Below, in pieces: positions 1-12,568 of a stretch of 64,000 nt of DNA. The notes below the pieces were generated by a model that ran no database searches, was not told the origin of the DNA, and worked only from the letters and a program-made list of their open reading frames with translations. The position numbers were made by a program, and so were the translations under genes. Every line of letters starts with the position of its first letter. Position 1 is the first letter of the stretch. Origin of the DNA: Theristus sp. LFF4_11 (Eukaryota; Nematoda; Chromadorea; Monhysterida; Xyalidae); assembly GCA_030248135.1 (NCBI GenBank), contig JASANC010004587.1, forward strand, positions 1-64,000. Direction: 5' to 3'.

Positions 1-1063
1 AATGCTCTCACTGGTTTGTGCTAAGGTGTTTCGAGCTGAAAATTGGAACACTATTAGAAAACATTTGGAGGTTTTTCTGACCAAATTTTTGTTATGGTAT
101 GTTGCCCCTATCACTCACTACAGAAGAATATCTGGAAAACATGAAAAATCGACAAATGTTGTGAAATGCACAGGGTTGATTTAGCTGTAACAAAGGGACC
201 TCGTGTTTTAAAATTTGGAACACTTGTTAGAACACTTTGGGAGTTTTTTGTGATCAAAAATTTTTTTGGCTTACACGTAAGTTCATTTTTACAGTGTAAT
301 TTTCAAAAAATAGCAATTTTTGACAAAAAACACTGTCCATCCATAATCTCACTGTTTATCATTGCTCATAAACGATCTTCCGAACTGATGTATCGTCACG
401 CGGTGTCAAATTGAATCTTTTACGAAATTGCCGAACCACTGTGGAAAAGTTATTCGCATGTTCCCACCAATTGGCAGACCAGACTCGCTGCTCTGCCGTC
501 CACTTAACCATGATGGCAGCAAAGACTGAAAATGGAAGTGCATCTCTCACTGCAGAAAAACAACCAGTCTGCTATGGTAAAAATATCAGAGTGGCAAATT
601 TTGTGCATTAAAAAAGGAAAAAGCAATTTGGATTTGAAAAGATGAATTCGCATCTGTTCTGAGCAGAACCGCTTACGCACACTCAGACTTGAAGTGAAAC
701 ATTGGAGTGATCAAAAACTGTTCAAATGCAACTCAGTATTCGGCATTTCTAAGCTGCTTTAAACTCATATTGCTTTTTTTCATCTTTTTTTGTGTTGTGA
801 ACATCAGGGGTTTGTCACCAACGTTCATTCTTTTGATCTTTGTTACAGCTAAATCAACCCTCTGCATTTTACAACATTTGTCGATTTTTCATATTTTCCG
901 GATATTTTGCTGTAGTGAGTGATAGGGGCAACATACCATAACAAAAATTTGGTCAGAAAAACCTCCAAATGTTTTCTAATAGTGTTCCAATTTTCAGCTC
1001 GAAACAACTCAGCACAAGCCAGTGAGAGCATTTTAGAATTGGAACCTTTTTTGGCTCACCCTG
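1..1063 (-). mobile_element. Mariner-like element, decayed, cut by the window edge
   Basis: The first ~185 bases are repeated in inverted orientation at about 845-1033, so the element is bounded by long terminal inverted repeats. The right end reads GGCTCACCCTG followed by TA (1064-1065). This end closely matches the complete relative at 12569-13484. The left terminus lies about 31 bases before the window start. Between the arms, on the minus strand from 511 down to about 359, is a short reading frame beginning MVKWTAEQRVW with a helix-turn-helix-like stretch. That resembles the N-terminal DNA-binding domain of mariner/IS630-type transposases. No catalytic DDE/D domain is visible, so the copy is non-autonomous or a remnant. 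Confidence 0.65.
359..511 (-). pseudogene. Mariner-type transposase N-terminal HTH fragment
   Basis: The frame starts MVKWTAEQRVW and continues with a spaced aromatic and arginine pattern (WW, RQFRKRFN), typical of the HTH segment of mariner-like transposases. It stops after about 50 residues. A paralogous fragment with the same start lies at 13108-13236 on the plus strand in a sister element. Only the HTH part survives in both, which suggests deletion derivatives. Family assignment rests on motif resemblance seen by eye. Confidence 0.5.
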
Positions 1064-1320
1064 TATTACTCTTATGTACTTGTATCCGTGTGTGTGTACC
1101 ACATCAGAGACTTGAAAAGAGTTGTCGAGCCAAGTTTCTCACTGTTTACACCTATTAGCCCATATTCCACCTTTTTATTTGTCTCCCGCATTTTTAGATA
1201 ATATTCTGACTTTTACATAAGCCCCGAAGGTCGGACCAACAAATTCACAATTCGTTGGGCACACATTTTTCTGAACTTTGCATTCGGCAACAACACAGGT
1301 TTCTCATTTTTCGTTTTGGA

Positions 1321-2116
1321 CCTATTTAGACTATGCTATTTTTACGGCTGATTCGCCCGAAATCGTCACGATTCAGTATGTAGAGTGCTAACATAATAAA
1401 ACTAATACAAAATAACTGATCAGCGCATTGAATTACCCCGGATTACACCAGTTTCTCATTTTTTTTTGTTTTTGAACCGATTTCGCCAATTTCTACGGCG
1501 ATTCGTAGGAAATCGTTACGATTCAGTATCTAGAGTTGCTCACAAAAAAGGTAACCCAAAATCCGTGATCAGCGCATGGAATTATCACCGACTACAGCAG
1601 TTTCCCATTTTTTGTTTTTGGACCGATTTCGCCAATTTCCACGGCCGATTCCCGCTTATTCGTCTCGATTCAGCATATAGTGTTGCTCATTTAAAAAACT
1701 AACACAAAATCCGTGATCAGCGCATTGAATTACCCTAGAAAACGCCGTTTTCTTGTTTTTCGATTCTGGAACGATTTCGCCAATTTCCACGGCCGATTCG
1801 CCCGAAATCGTCACGATTCAGTATGTAGAGTGCTCGCATAAGAAAACTAATTTAAAATACGTGATCAGCGCATTGAATTACCCCGGACTACATCACTTTC
1901 TCATTTTTTTGTTTTTGAACCGATTTCGTCCATTACCACGGCCGATTCGCCCGAAATCGTGACGATTCAGTATCTAGAATTGTTCACATAAGAAAACTAA
2001 CCCAAAATCCGTGATCAGCGCATTGAATTACCCCGGACGACACCAGTTTCTCATTTTTTGTTTTTGGACCGATTTCGCCAATTTCCACGGCCGATTCGCC
2101 CGAAATCGTCACGACT
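1321..2116. repeat. Tandem repeat, ~148-bp unit, about 5.3 copies
   Basis: The phrase GATTCAGTAT or a near copy recurs at about 1370, 1520, 1667, 1815 and 1963. Each copy is followed by GTGATCAGCGCATTGAATTA and by TTTTTGTTTTTG-like tracts. The last unit breaks off at about 2116. Units differ by several percent. No open frame spans the array, so it behaves as a small satellite-like block. Confidence 0.85.
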
Positions 2117-2805
2117 TTGGTTATTTAAAAAATGCTATTTCTTTATTTTCTTAAAAAATAAAAGTCAAATTCAAACTCTCCGTTGTTGGTTACCCCTGCA
2201 AACTATTTTATTTGTCAAATAACGGTTTGGTTCACGCGCAGAAATCGCAAATACACTTCAAAATAAGCATTTTTCGTAATTTTGTAGAATCAAGCTAAAT
2301 TTTGAGCCTTGGAAAGCATCGGAAAAAAAAATGAATGCGAAATTTGAAAATCCCAAAGATTTTTACCCTAGAAAATGTTTTTATCCTAACAGTCAGAATT
2401 TTTTTTATATCCCTGAAACTGCGCACACATTATGACATAATCGAAAAAGGGGGGGGAGAAGAAGAAGAAACACCTCGTTCAGAATCACCAAGAAAAAACT
2501 TCTCGTGCACACAGTGTATCTATGGATTGTCTACCTGTGTGCCACAGAAAAAATTCTCAGCTCCTTTTATGTTCACAATGCGAGGCACAGTAAGTTTGGA
2601 ATTTTTGCGCGAACGAACCGTGGGCCTATTATGCCTGCATCCGCTGCCCGCTTTGCTCGCGAATGGGCATGATAAATAAAAAGTATGTTTGCTTAAACCT
2701 GTCACTTTTTGCAGATTACAGAGACCGCGAAAGTTTGAATAGCAGCGAGAATAACGAATGTATCTGGTTTAGTTGCTGCACCAAAACACCGCATTTGTGG
2801 CTAAA
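2117..2805. other. Intergenic, no recognised feature
   Basis: AT-rich sequence with a short poly-G/GAA tract near 2450-2470. I see no gene, RNA or mobile-element terminus here. Confidence 0.5.
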
Positions 2806-2807
2806 TA

Positions 2808-3068
2808 CCGTAATGTCTTGCATATAAGGTTCCTCCCACTTATAAGACCCCCACTCAAAAGTGGGCGGAGTGTCACACGGCGGGAAACCAAAAAATTCAA
2901 ATTTTTGATTCGGTCAAAATCCCACCCCGTTTATAAGGCCCGGACTTCCTAATCTTCGCTTTATAAGACCTCCTCCCACTTAAGGTTGTCACACAAAATT
3001 ACACTTTTTTTCAGAAATTTTTGATTTTCAAATTTATATAAGGAGACCTCATATGCAAGACTTTACGG
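2808..3068. mobile_element. MITE, TACCGTAA family (copy 1)
   Basis: The element is bounded by TA dinucleotides (2806-2807 and 3069-3070). Its left end reads CCGTAATGTCTTGCATATAAGG and its right end is the near-complement, ending GACTTTACGG. The interior holds GTGGGCGG and several TTATAAG repeats. It matches 62179-62432 along its length and 6585-6833 in reverse. The TA target duplication and lack of coding suggest a Tc1/mariner-related MITE. Confidence 0.8.
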
Positions 3069-5506
3069 TAGTCTTTCATCAACTCCGATATCCCGTTCTT
3101 TAAAATGGCGCGAGCTCCGTGTTCAGCAAAATAGGAGACAGTTTTAAACAAGCATACTGCACAATATGCAACTGTTGAATGCCTGAAGTTTTTTCAATGT
3201 CTTCGTGCTTTACAATGTACACCTGCTGTTGCACGCAACACAGCAAGCAAACACACTGGCAACAATACGCACACGCAGTGTTTACATAACGCAGTTTGTG
3301 TGTGTCACCGTACATATGTTGTTTGCAGGCTTAAACACACCTTCCTTAATATGAAGCATGCATTACATGAATTTTCTCTTAATTTTTCACCGTCAAGCTC
3401 ATCAAGTTTTTTTAAACATTTATTTTCGCCAAAAAAACAGCACATGCCAAATCATGACTTGCAAAAAAAACAGGCACCACGCGCGTTTCAGCAGACGCTT
3501 CTGAATATACTGTGCACAAATGCTGCGGCATATACGCGCATAAGCTAGTATATATCGATTAATTTCATGTACACACACACACACACATACATAATCTGTA
3601 TATCGTGTGCATGTGCGTGTGTGCACATGTGTATTACTGGCGGTGGATGTGGGCGGCTCGCAACAAAGAGTGCAAAGGAAAGCCGTTTCCCTCCCCACCC
3701 TCTCACTGCCCCCTCACCTCCCTCAACAACTCCGTGGGTCACCATAGTCACCAGCGGCACTACAGGCGGCGGCGTAGGCATACTGTTGAAGTTTATGTAT
3801 ATTAACCGCGAACAAACTACACTTTTGAAACCATATGGATGTTGATGTGCATCATAACTAACCGTTTAATCAGAAACCTCACAAACGTCTCTGGTGGATT
3901 ATGATTTTATAATGTGGTCTTTTTGATTTCGAAAAATGACCGCAGGAGCTCAGGAGCCATTTCAAGCCATTTGGACAAAGAAAATGCAGAAAAAAATGAT
4001 TGCTGACATACGACAGTGACCACGGTGACTCTGTCCGGTTTTCAACACAAAAAAAAACTTTCCGAACATGACACTTCCTCCCTTGTGATATCGTGTCAAG
4101 ACGCAACACGCATACTGTACTCTGTGACCGAACCGGATCGGCACAACGCATTGCAAGTGATAACACGAGGCGTCGGCGTCCAAGTGCGCCAACCCGAATG
4201 TGACTAGAAGATTACACGTTTCCTCTTGATATGATTTCAATTTCTTTTAGGTATCCAGAAGTACCGAGACCAGCCCATCCTGATAATCCCATGGTAATAA
4301 TACTGTAGGTTATCGAGAACCAGATTTGTAGGTTATCGAGAACCAGATTCGAGACTTTTGTTAATCATCATATGTGTCTATAGATTTAAAAAATGCGCGC
4401 AACTATGCGGCCGATTCCCAGCGGTCACACACAGACAGTGTTTATATGTGCTGACAAGCACATGTACATTTGTGCATACATGTTTAGCGCAATGTACATA
4501 TGCATGTTGTGGTTGTGCGCAAGTTTCGCGTATGCTATTGGGTTATTATGTACGTTTCGCTATGCGGTTCACCGAGCTAAACTGAAGCTAAAAGGTACAG
4601 CGCCATATGCTGCGCCGACGTCGGCAAATATGTTTGTGACATGCATCTGGGCAATGTACATGTACATACATTATACTGGTTTGAAAAAGATATCCATTCG
4701 AGTTCTGTTGCTGAAAAGTCCTAAGTCAGAGCATTGCAAGCGATTTTCGTTTTCTTGACGCTTGCGCTTGCCACCGATCTATCTGATTTTATTCTTTTCC
4801 GTCAGCAACGATAAACTTTCATTTCAAAATTCCTGAAAATTTTTTTTTGAACGTTTCTGTCGGTGAACTTGATTATGATCCGGTTCACAATCAAATCACT
4901 GTGCTTTTGCAACACAGCCAGTTCATTTCGATTTCATCAACCAGATTTTGATGTTTTCAACCAACTTTCATTGTTTACACAGTGCCCTTCCATGTGAAGA
5001 AGTCCGATTTGGTTTTTTTTGATCTTTTGTTTTTTTTCCTGGCAGTTGGTGTCTTTTTTGCGGAACGGTCGGTACACAGCGGTCGACTCTAAAGGACGTT
5101 CAACGTCAAACATACAGTTTAGCCCTAAATTTCAGGACATTAACAATATATTCACATTGATATCATAATGGTAACGATGCATGATTTGCTTTCAGTGCAG
5201 GCGGTTCTGTTTTTAGGCGAAGTCTACCCTGAATAAAAGCAAGCATCACGTGATCTGTCTTGTTGATCGGCCGGTTGGTTAGACCAATAAGTGAGGCCAA
5301 TTCAAATGCAGCCAATCAGGTCAGTAGTGCCTAGGTTCTCAGGTCGACTGTGCAAATATCGAGTTTGACTATTTCTCGCCCACGCTGAACAAAAAAAGCA
5401 AAATCATGGCGCAGTCATATCCGTCTACTTTTTGTGTGTAAGAAAGAGCGTTTTCAGCGCCAGAGACTTTTTGAAAATTAGCGTCCGTATGGACGTCCAG
5501 GGCACG
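3069..5506. other. Intergenic, no gene seen
   Basis: Contains a short AC-rich microsatellite near 3570-3600 and a direct 22-base duplication near 4303-4350. Open frames here are short and lack recognisable domains. Confidence 0.5.
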
Positions 5507-5508
5507 TA

Positions 5509-5705
5509 TTATCTTTCATTTTGGTCCCGGTTCTTTATGCCTTTGCACACAGGGATAGGAAAAACGTTTCAAGAATCCGCGGGAATTCAAAATTGGGTTA
5601 CGGTAGCTGACGAAAGACGTCGGATGACGTCATGCGTCTGGTTTGGTGTCCGGCTTTTCCCCAACGCGTGAAACTTTTGTGCACGCGGTCTTCCTGTAAC
5701 GATAA
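5509..5705. mobile_element. 197-bp TTATC-family MITE (copy 1)
   Basis: Ends are TTATC...GATAA flanked by TA at 5507-5508 and 5706-5707. The sequence is identical to 45046-45242 except for one T/C difference, and both copies are 197 bp. The family also includes longer, more diverged copies with a GACTCAATGCGC-like subterminal motif (9234-9442, 62840-63050). Confidence 0.85.
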
Positions 5706-5707
5706 TA

Positions 5708-6381
5708 GCTGCAAAACCCTGTAACTCAAAGCCATTGAGGGACGCCCCCATATCTGGGCGTCATGTTGAAAAATCTGCTATTTGTTTTCAATTGAAAGAA
5801 ACACACCAGTTGGCTCCTTTTTGATACTTTTTCTAAAACTCTGATGAGATCAGGCGCTTTGCAACAAAACAGACGCCCTGAATGACGCCATGATGTTTAC
5901 GCCGGAGCCAACATGCCATTTTGTCAAACGCGCGTTGTTTATGTTGGAATGGCGCCTTGTCAACGCTGAGCTGTATGGTTCCCGCTGGCCTTCCCCGCAC
6001 ACACCCACACCCACTATCACGCATTTTTTTCCATGCTTCAACACATAAAAATGCCGTTATGCTTGGCTCGCAAATCGCGCGATGTTTTTCCCGTGTTTTT
6101 GCCAGCAACGGCCCGGCCCGCCCCCACACGAAAAAAAATGACACTCGCTCGTCAGCGACCAATATTTGCTTTTTTCTCTTTCCCCTGCTTCATGTTTTTG
6201 CTGTTTTCTGTGCATTGTGTTCGGGCGTTTGCATTATTACTTTTTTCTTTTTCAAGTTTCTAAAAATACACATTTGCTTTTGAGGAAAACGAAAAAGAGA
6301 AGAGTCACCACAGACACTTGGATCCGTTTAGAGTTCTTGTTTGTTTCGGAATGTTTATGAAATTTCTTTGTGTTCTGTATA
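5708..6381. other. Intergenic, no recognised feature
   Basis: No gene or repeat terminus recognised. Several overlapping frames around 5833-6360 lack domain signatures and look like chance frames. Confidence 0.4.
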
Positions 6382-6584
6382 CAGAGTGGTCCAAAAGTAG
6401 TGGGTGCAACTTTGAATCGCTCTAACTCGCCAACGGTTGGACCATTTGAGCTGGAATTTTAGTCTCTTTCGTTAAAAAACTCAAACTTAGACCTCTGCAA
6501 ATTTTTGGCCCAAAAGAGCCAAATATTTCTCCTGTGCGGAAACAAAGTTTGAAAAAAAACGAACTTTTGCATGAAAACAGCATT
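6382..6584. mobile_element. Mariner-like terminal fragment
   Basis: After TA (6380-6381) the sequence begins CAGAGTGGTCCAAAAGTAG, the style of terminus used by mariner-family elements. It runs about 200 bases and is then interrupted by a TACCGTAA-family MITE. The opposite terminus is not present. Confidence 0.4.
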
Positions 6585-6833
6585 TTTGCATATAAGGTCT
6601 CCTCATATGAATTTGACAACCAAACATTGTTGAAAAAAATGGAATTTTGTGTGACAACCTTATAAGTTGGAGGAGATCTTATTAAGCGAAGATTAGGAAT
6701 TCCAAGCCTTATAAACAGGGGTAAGACCAAGTCAAAATTTTGAATTTTTCAGTTTCCCGCCGTGTGACATTCCGCCCATATTTGGGTGGGGGGGTTTATA
6801 AGTGGGAGGAACCTTATATGCAAGACTATACGG
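6585..6833. mobile_element. MITE, TACCGTAA family (copy 2, reversed, left end lost)
   Basis: Reverse-orientation match to 2808-3068. The right end reads TGCAAGACTATACGG followed by TA (6834-6835). The left end begins at TTGCATATAAGG, missing the outermost ~12 bases. Confidence 0.7.
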
Positions 6834-6835
6834 TA

Positions 6836-7250
6836 TCTTGTATTTTGGCCCCGAGACTCCATATGCGCACATAGGTAGGTACACAGTTTCATGCACGACT
6901 CGGGAATTCAAAATTGGTAAAAGTTATCCGACAATGTAGTCCCTAAATAGGGCCGAATCCCTTGGGCGATTTTGAATTGGCACATAAAGCTTGAAACTAG
7001 TTTTCATACCACGTCTGTAAACCCACTGAGTCGCAGAGCCCAAAAAATTGATATGTTTAACCGATTTTTTTAGTTCTGCGACTGAATGCGTGTGCAGAAC
7101 GTGGAAAGAAAACTAGTTTCAATATTTATGTGGCAATTCAAAGTCGCCTAAGTGACTCGGCCCTATGTAGGGGACTTTGAATTCCCACGTCATCCATGAA
7201 ACTGTTTACCTATCTATGCGCGCATTGAGTTGCAAGATCAAAATAAAAGA
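6836..7250. mobile_element. TTATC/GACTCAATGCGC-family element (diverged)
   Basis: The left part has TATTTTGGCCCCGAGACTC and the right part has the complementary arrangement ending CAAAATAAAAGATCA. Near 7020-7090 an internal hairpin contains CTGCGACTGAATGCG. Long copy of the family also at 9234-9442, about 24306-24527 and 62840-63050. Confidence 0.6.
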
Positions 7251-7776
7251 TCATACCTGTACACTGCACTGTTGTCTTCAAAATTTTGTCATTGACATTG
7301 ACTGTTTCGTTTTGTTTTGATTATTCCGATCATTCCTTTGACTACCATCAGTTAGCATGCAGTTCACATTTTTACTGTGGGTCAAAAAAATAAAACACAG
7401 GTGGTTTCACATTTGTTAAATTTTCATTTGGAATACCCGCACATTTATTAATGCAAGAAACAACAGCAGAAAACAACTTTCATTTCTGCGCAGTAATAAA
7501 CGATTGTTGGTCAGGGCTCATTTGGCACCATATTTCATGTTACTTCATTTTGCTTTCTAACATCCGTGAACATCTGCAGTTTTGTTTAAGAACTTGAAAA
7601 ACACGGAGAACGAGAAGGACTACTGTGGGGTAGCACAATACAATGCACGCACACACAAGTCATCAACTGATTCTGAATTGCTAATTGGAAATACGAAACT
7701 GTATTCCATTCCTTTCCATCTCTTGCAAAAGGTCACCCAGTACGAACAACATGAAAAACGCTGATTTTGTCATGTG

Positions 7777-7809
<33 letters not shown>

Positions 7810-9231
7810 AGGAGTTTCCCTGAAAAATTGAGGCCTTCGCTCGTACAGTGGTTGTGTCACAAATAAATTGGATTTTTGATCCAATCTAAAGAGTCATTGG
7901 TTTGAAAACGTAGGAGCCATGTGTGACGTCATAAACACCATTGTGAGGGTGCCTAGCCGTGGGGTGCCATCTTTTAGAGGGGTGGAGGGGACTAAGGCAT
8001 CGCCCTCTTATACAGTATCTTGTGCTAGGGGTGTCCGATTGCTAAAGGGGTGGGAAACCGGGTATGTGTCCGTTGTAGAGGTACATTGCACATTGCATGG
8101 GTCTCGGGACCCCCGCCCCACCACACTCTTCTTTGCTAAAACGTACCATACTTGATGCCATAAGTGGTACCAGAGAGCGTAAAAATGCTGAACGTTTCTG
8201 AGCACCACACTCACTGTAAAAGCTCTTTTATTGGTGGGAAGCATTTTCTAGCCAATGGCAACATCATCGACGTGTTCTCGCAGCTTTTCCGTGCCGTACA
8301 CTGAATGGTCAGAAGCTTCACACTCTGTTTTTCAACTGCTTACAACCACTGCCCGAACAACGCTGCTCTGGTGCTTTTTTCACATGGTAAGTTTGGTGCT
8401 GAGAAAAGGCGCTTATTATTTTAATTTTACGCTATAAGGTATCACTTGTGGTTTGGTATCCCTGATATCAAGTATGGTATTTCTATTTAGCGTGTTTTAA
8501 TTCATGCGCTGACCATTGTTCACTGAAATCTTCTGTCGCAGCTAATTGCGAGGTGGTGTGTACCAGGCTAGCTCTAGGGTCAAGCAGCATGAATTACTGA
8601 TGGGTCTGGGAAAAGCAAAAGAAAGTTGCAGTAGACATGAGTTTGCATGCAATTGTGAAGAGTAGAGACATCATTTTTGCTAATCAGTATATTTTATTTC
8701 CAGTCAGTATATTTTATTTATTATTTATTACCAGCTACGGAACAATATTATATAAGATATTCCGTTGCGTTTTTTTCTGATACATTTTTTCGCAGTTGAT
8801 GGTACGTAATATACAATGTAGAACCTTTCGACATTTTATGAAAGGTCATTACAGCATTACAGCTGTATGTATAAGCTTTAAAAACTGGAGGTGGAAAAGT
8901 TACATATACAGCTGTAGTTGTATCATGGTTTATATCATTAGCTATCTCGTGCAAATTCTGTACGTGCGTGTGCAAACTGCTTGCCACGCACTCTGCATCA
9001 TCAGAGAGTCCATATGAAATGTCATCTCGGAAATGTCAACGTTTCCGTTGGAAAATGTCGAAAAATGTCTGCGTGCGTTGTAAGGACTTTTATTTCGACG
9101 ACCTTTCATTTTAAGCGCATGAATAAAAATAGGAAACACGAACGCACAATCAGTATACCGTACATTCTCGGGCAGCTTTTCTTCGGAACAGCAAAGATGC
9201 ATAATGGTGGGCGTTATGTATACTTCTTTTT
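7251..9231. other. Intergenic; (TG)n microsatellite at 7772-7809
   Basis: The TG tract has one interruption. The segment around 7950-8130 is richer in GC with poly-purine runs, but I recognise no gene or element in it. Confidence 0.5.
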
Positions 9232-9233
9232 TA

Positions 9234-9442
9234 TTATCAATTTTTTAGGTTCTGCGACTCTGATGCGTGTGCCGACGTATGTAGAAAGGAGCGTAATTTC
9301 AACCTTCATGTGGCAATTCAAAATTGTCTAAGTGACTCGGGAAATCACTTTCGACAATTTTGAATTCACGCATCGTGCCTGAACCTGTTTACCGATCAAT
9401 GAGCGCATTGAGTCTCGGGGTCGGGACCCAAACAAAAGATAA
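9234..9442. mobile_element. TTATC-family MITE (209 bp)
   Basis: Starts TTATC after TA (9232-9233) and ends GATAA before TA (9443-9444). It carries GGTTCTGCGACTCTGATGCG near the left end and GCATTGAGTCTCGGGG near the right end. No coding content. Confidence 0.75.
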
Positions 9443-9444
9443 TA

Positions 9445-11324
9445 TTATTATGTATTATTTATTTTGAAGGGCGCTTGTGTGCCAGTGGTTTTTCACTACA
9501 CGCGTGTTCCGTCGACTCGTCTCGTGAGATTTCTCCCTCTCTTGTGTCTTGTGGGAATTGGAGCCTAAAGAGCAGGACAACAACAGCACATGTACATTTT
9601 TTACAAGCGTCTAAATGACTTTTCTGAGTTTTTTGTCTGAGTCCACCCCTGACCTTGCGCACCGCGCCTAACAGCCGAGCATTTACGATATTTCTAAAAA
9701 TAATTCATTGTACGCAAAAAACAGGTAAAAACTATGGCCTATTTTTTTAAACGTGTCCCACTGAAATGACGTCATGTGCCTCAAAACATGCGCTTGTCGT
9801 TCACAGCAAACCAGACTATCCGTTTATCCCATTTCTTCCCGTAAACAAATGGTGAATGTCGAATCAGTCACACCAAACTGAAATTTTAGTGCCTGTACTT
9901 TGACAAACGGGCGTTTCTAAATAAAATGACGTCACGTTAGTCCGGACACGTTTGAATAAATCCACAATACTAGGAAAGCATTGGTTACACATGTGTTTCA
10001 GAAATATATTTCATTGACACTAAACTTATTGGTCACCTAAACTCGCTTGTATTCTCATTGAATGGGCAGTGCTAAGTTTTGCAGCATCACATCTGCTCTT
10101 GTGCGCGTGCGTCATATCTGGATTTTATCAACAGCAAATGGTCGGTATCGTTTTCAAGTCATTTCATTTCATTCGTCAACAAACAACGCAACCAAAGAAC
10201 GAGCGTGAATCAACTTTCGATTGAAGAAAATGCCGCTTTCTATCGAAATTAGCCTCTCATTTTCTTGCAGTCACGCGCGGTGGCTTCGCTCGTTTTGCAT
10301 AACAGGGTGATTCAAACTGATGTCCAATGTCTGCGCCACCCTGTTTTTACTTGCATTTTCATCGTCTTTGAATTATTTGTTGTATGAAACATATTGTTGC
10401 GTGATTATCGAGTAGTGATCTGGAGCAAGCCTTTCTGATGAGTTCCGTGCTTTATTTTTTCATAACTTCAAAATTAAACTTTCTCAAAGCATGCTTTTGA
10501 CTGATATGACGCGTCTGCGCGTGCTGTACATTTTTTTATTTTAGATTTCATTTTCAGTTGAACTCGTGTTCTGTTTCTGTTTCACTATTCATATAAAAAC
10601 AAACAAACACAGCTGAGTGAAATACAAACCAAAGCGGAGTTCGACAGTTTTGCTTTTCCAGCCAACTGACAGAGAGTCAGCTGACTGGAGAAAGAGAAAG
10701 ACATAGAGGAAAATTTGCGACTTTTGCAGTTACATGCTGCCAAAATTCATTTTGAAAGCAGTTTTTTGGAAAGCAGTTTTTATAGCTTTAAGCTACACTA
10801 CCATTGGGATTATGCTGGATATTGTTCCGACATGTATACTTTGTATTTAGTCTGGGCTTTCGATGATCATTTTCAAAAACAAATTCAATACACTGTATGT
10901 TTATCCAATATTTCACAATATACATTCACAAATTTTCCCATTCCATTATTACATTTGAGCGAACGCATTTTTTTTCTTTTGACACCAATTTGACACTCAG
11001 GTTTTGAAGTTTCATGGCAATATGGCATTTGGATTTTTTGCGCGAACCAGGCTCAAGTTTTCTTTTGCAGCAACATATTTCTCAGAAAATTCAATTAGGC
11101 TTTTATCAATGAAAAATTCAGACGACGAATTAGCTGTGATTTTTATGTCTCCGATCCGAACTATGCACATGCTGTTCATGCAGTTTTATTTGAGTTTCCT
11201 GCTTTTTCGCGAAATAAAATGAAATGGAATGGAAAAGCCATACTAGCACAGCAGCCTTTTTGACACAGTGATTATCTTTTGTAATGTTTTTTGTTCCTTG
11301 TTTCTACTTCTGGTCTGTTAAGTA
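9445..11324. other. Intergenic, no gene seen
   Basis: AT-rich. A small CAGGGTGATTC...CACCCTG inverted pair lies near 10303-10350. The 92-codon frame at 10715-10993 has no recognisable motif and ordinary intergenic base use. Confidence 0.45.
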
Positions 11325-11416
11325 GCATTCATGAAGCAGTATTCATTGACGCGTAGCTGTATGTATCTAGGCAAAACATAACTACGCGGTCACTAAATAT
11401 TGCTTCATGAATGCCG
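11325..11416. mobile_element. Short hairpin MITE (GCATTCATGAAGCAGT family)
   Basis: Near-perfect palindrome. The left arm carries GCATTCATGAAGCAGTATT and GACGCGTAGCT; the right arm carries the complement with GCGGTCACTAAATA and GCTTCATGAATGCC. Arms are ~38 bases with a short loop. Sister copies lie at 16079-16158, 17297-17380, 26464-26546, 29864-29947, 44993-45260 (interrupted) and 58733-58946. Confidence 0.8.
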
Positions 11417-12566
11417 CTTTATGATTCTAATCTTAATCTAATACCACCAAGTTTTCACGCTCAAACAAACTTTAAGTATAAACTCAAACAGACAAGCCAA
11501 TCAGCACGCTATATTGAAAATGCAGAGAATAATCACTGAAGTGCATAATGTTCTGCTTCCTCAGAGCACTTGATCAGTCGCTTTTTAAAACTGTCATCAC
11601 GAAGAGCCGAAAACCAGTTAAAGGCTCAGTTTAAAAGCTGCACCATTCAAAACCTATATACCTCAAAACACTGCAGAAAAATGTTCACAATAATGCACTG
11701 ATACTCCTACACCACCCACAACAAGCAAACGGTATTGGAAAACTAGCTACAATAAAAAACACATAGCGCGTTTGTGCCTGGAGAACCCGCACGTAGACGT
11801 TTCACAACATAAAAGTTTTTGTTTCGCCTGATAAAAATTCCTTTGTTCGCGGTGAAAAACAGCTTTCGACTGATAAAAAACAAAAAAAATCACAGAGGAT
11901 TTGTAAATCTCATTGTTTTCCGGTGTATATATCTGCTGGTGAAAAAAGGGAAAAAATTGAAGTGGACCATTAATTGAAGTTGAAGAATTGATTGACATGT
12001 ATTCTTAACGTTGGGCGCCAGTCGCAAGCAGCTGATTGGTTGAAAACGCACAGATACCCGCTCGCTGTGTGGTGGTGGCTTTAGCTGGTTGTTGTTTTCT
12101 GTTTTGTTTTCGTTCCATGCCAACGTGTGAATGAACAGCATGTTTCTGACCAGGAAACAATTGGATTTTTTAAGTTCCATCATACCAACTCTTGGATTCG
12201 TAGAACAGCAAACAAAAAGTTTTGCACATTTTTTCTCCGGCTCAAGCTAACTATATGATCTCTCAAGTCGTTCGCCCGCTTTTTTGTTCGTGTCTGTGTT
12301 TTTTGTTGGTTCGCAGCTTCTCCACAGCTGGTGACGAGCGTTTTTTTTTTGTTTTTTAGACTCCAAATATATTTTTGAGTTTTTGGTCTGTCGTTTTAAT
12401 CTGCTATTGTTTTCTGTTGGAAAACGTCAAAGAATTTTCCTCTTCTCCTATGTAGGCTGCACTGCGCCTACTCAAAAATTTTTTTGAACTTCCATCATTG
12501 GTAGCTCAACTAAAAATTAGCAGCTTTTCATGGTTTTGCACACAGCACAATGATTGCCATGCACAC
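11417..12566. other. Intergenic, no gene seen
   Basis: AT-rich, with short frames only and no recognised repeat. Confidence 0.45.
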
Positions 12567-12568
12567 TA

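Noticed and set aside
3420..3845. Overlapping frames across the AC-repeat region
   Set aside because: Driven by the microsatellite and by chance openness; no domain on either strand.
5432..5671. 79-codon frame repeated at 44954-45208
   Set aside because: The shared C-terminal part is the 197-bp MITE; the N-terminal parts differ, so the similarity is transposon-derived, not a gene family.
5833..6360. Overlapping frames of up to 120 codons on both strands
   Set aside because: No domain, overlapping each other on opposite strands, and base use like the surrounding intergenic DNA.
10434..10470. Second hammerhead core (CTGATGAGTTCC)
   Set aside because: No GAAA after a matching stem and no stem III; the match stops at the first seven bases.
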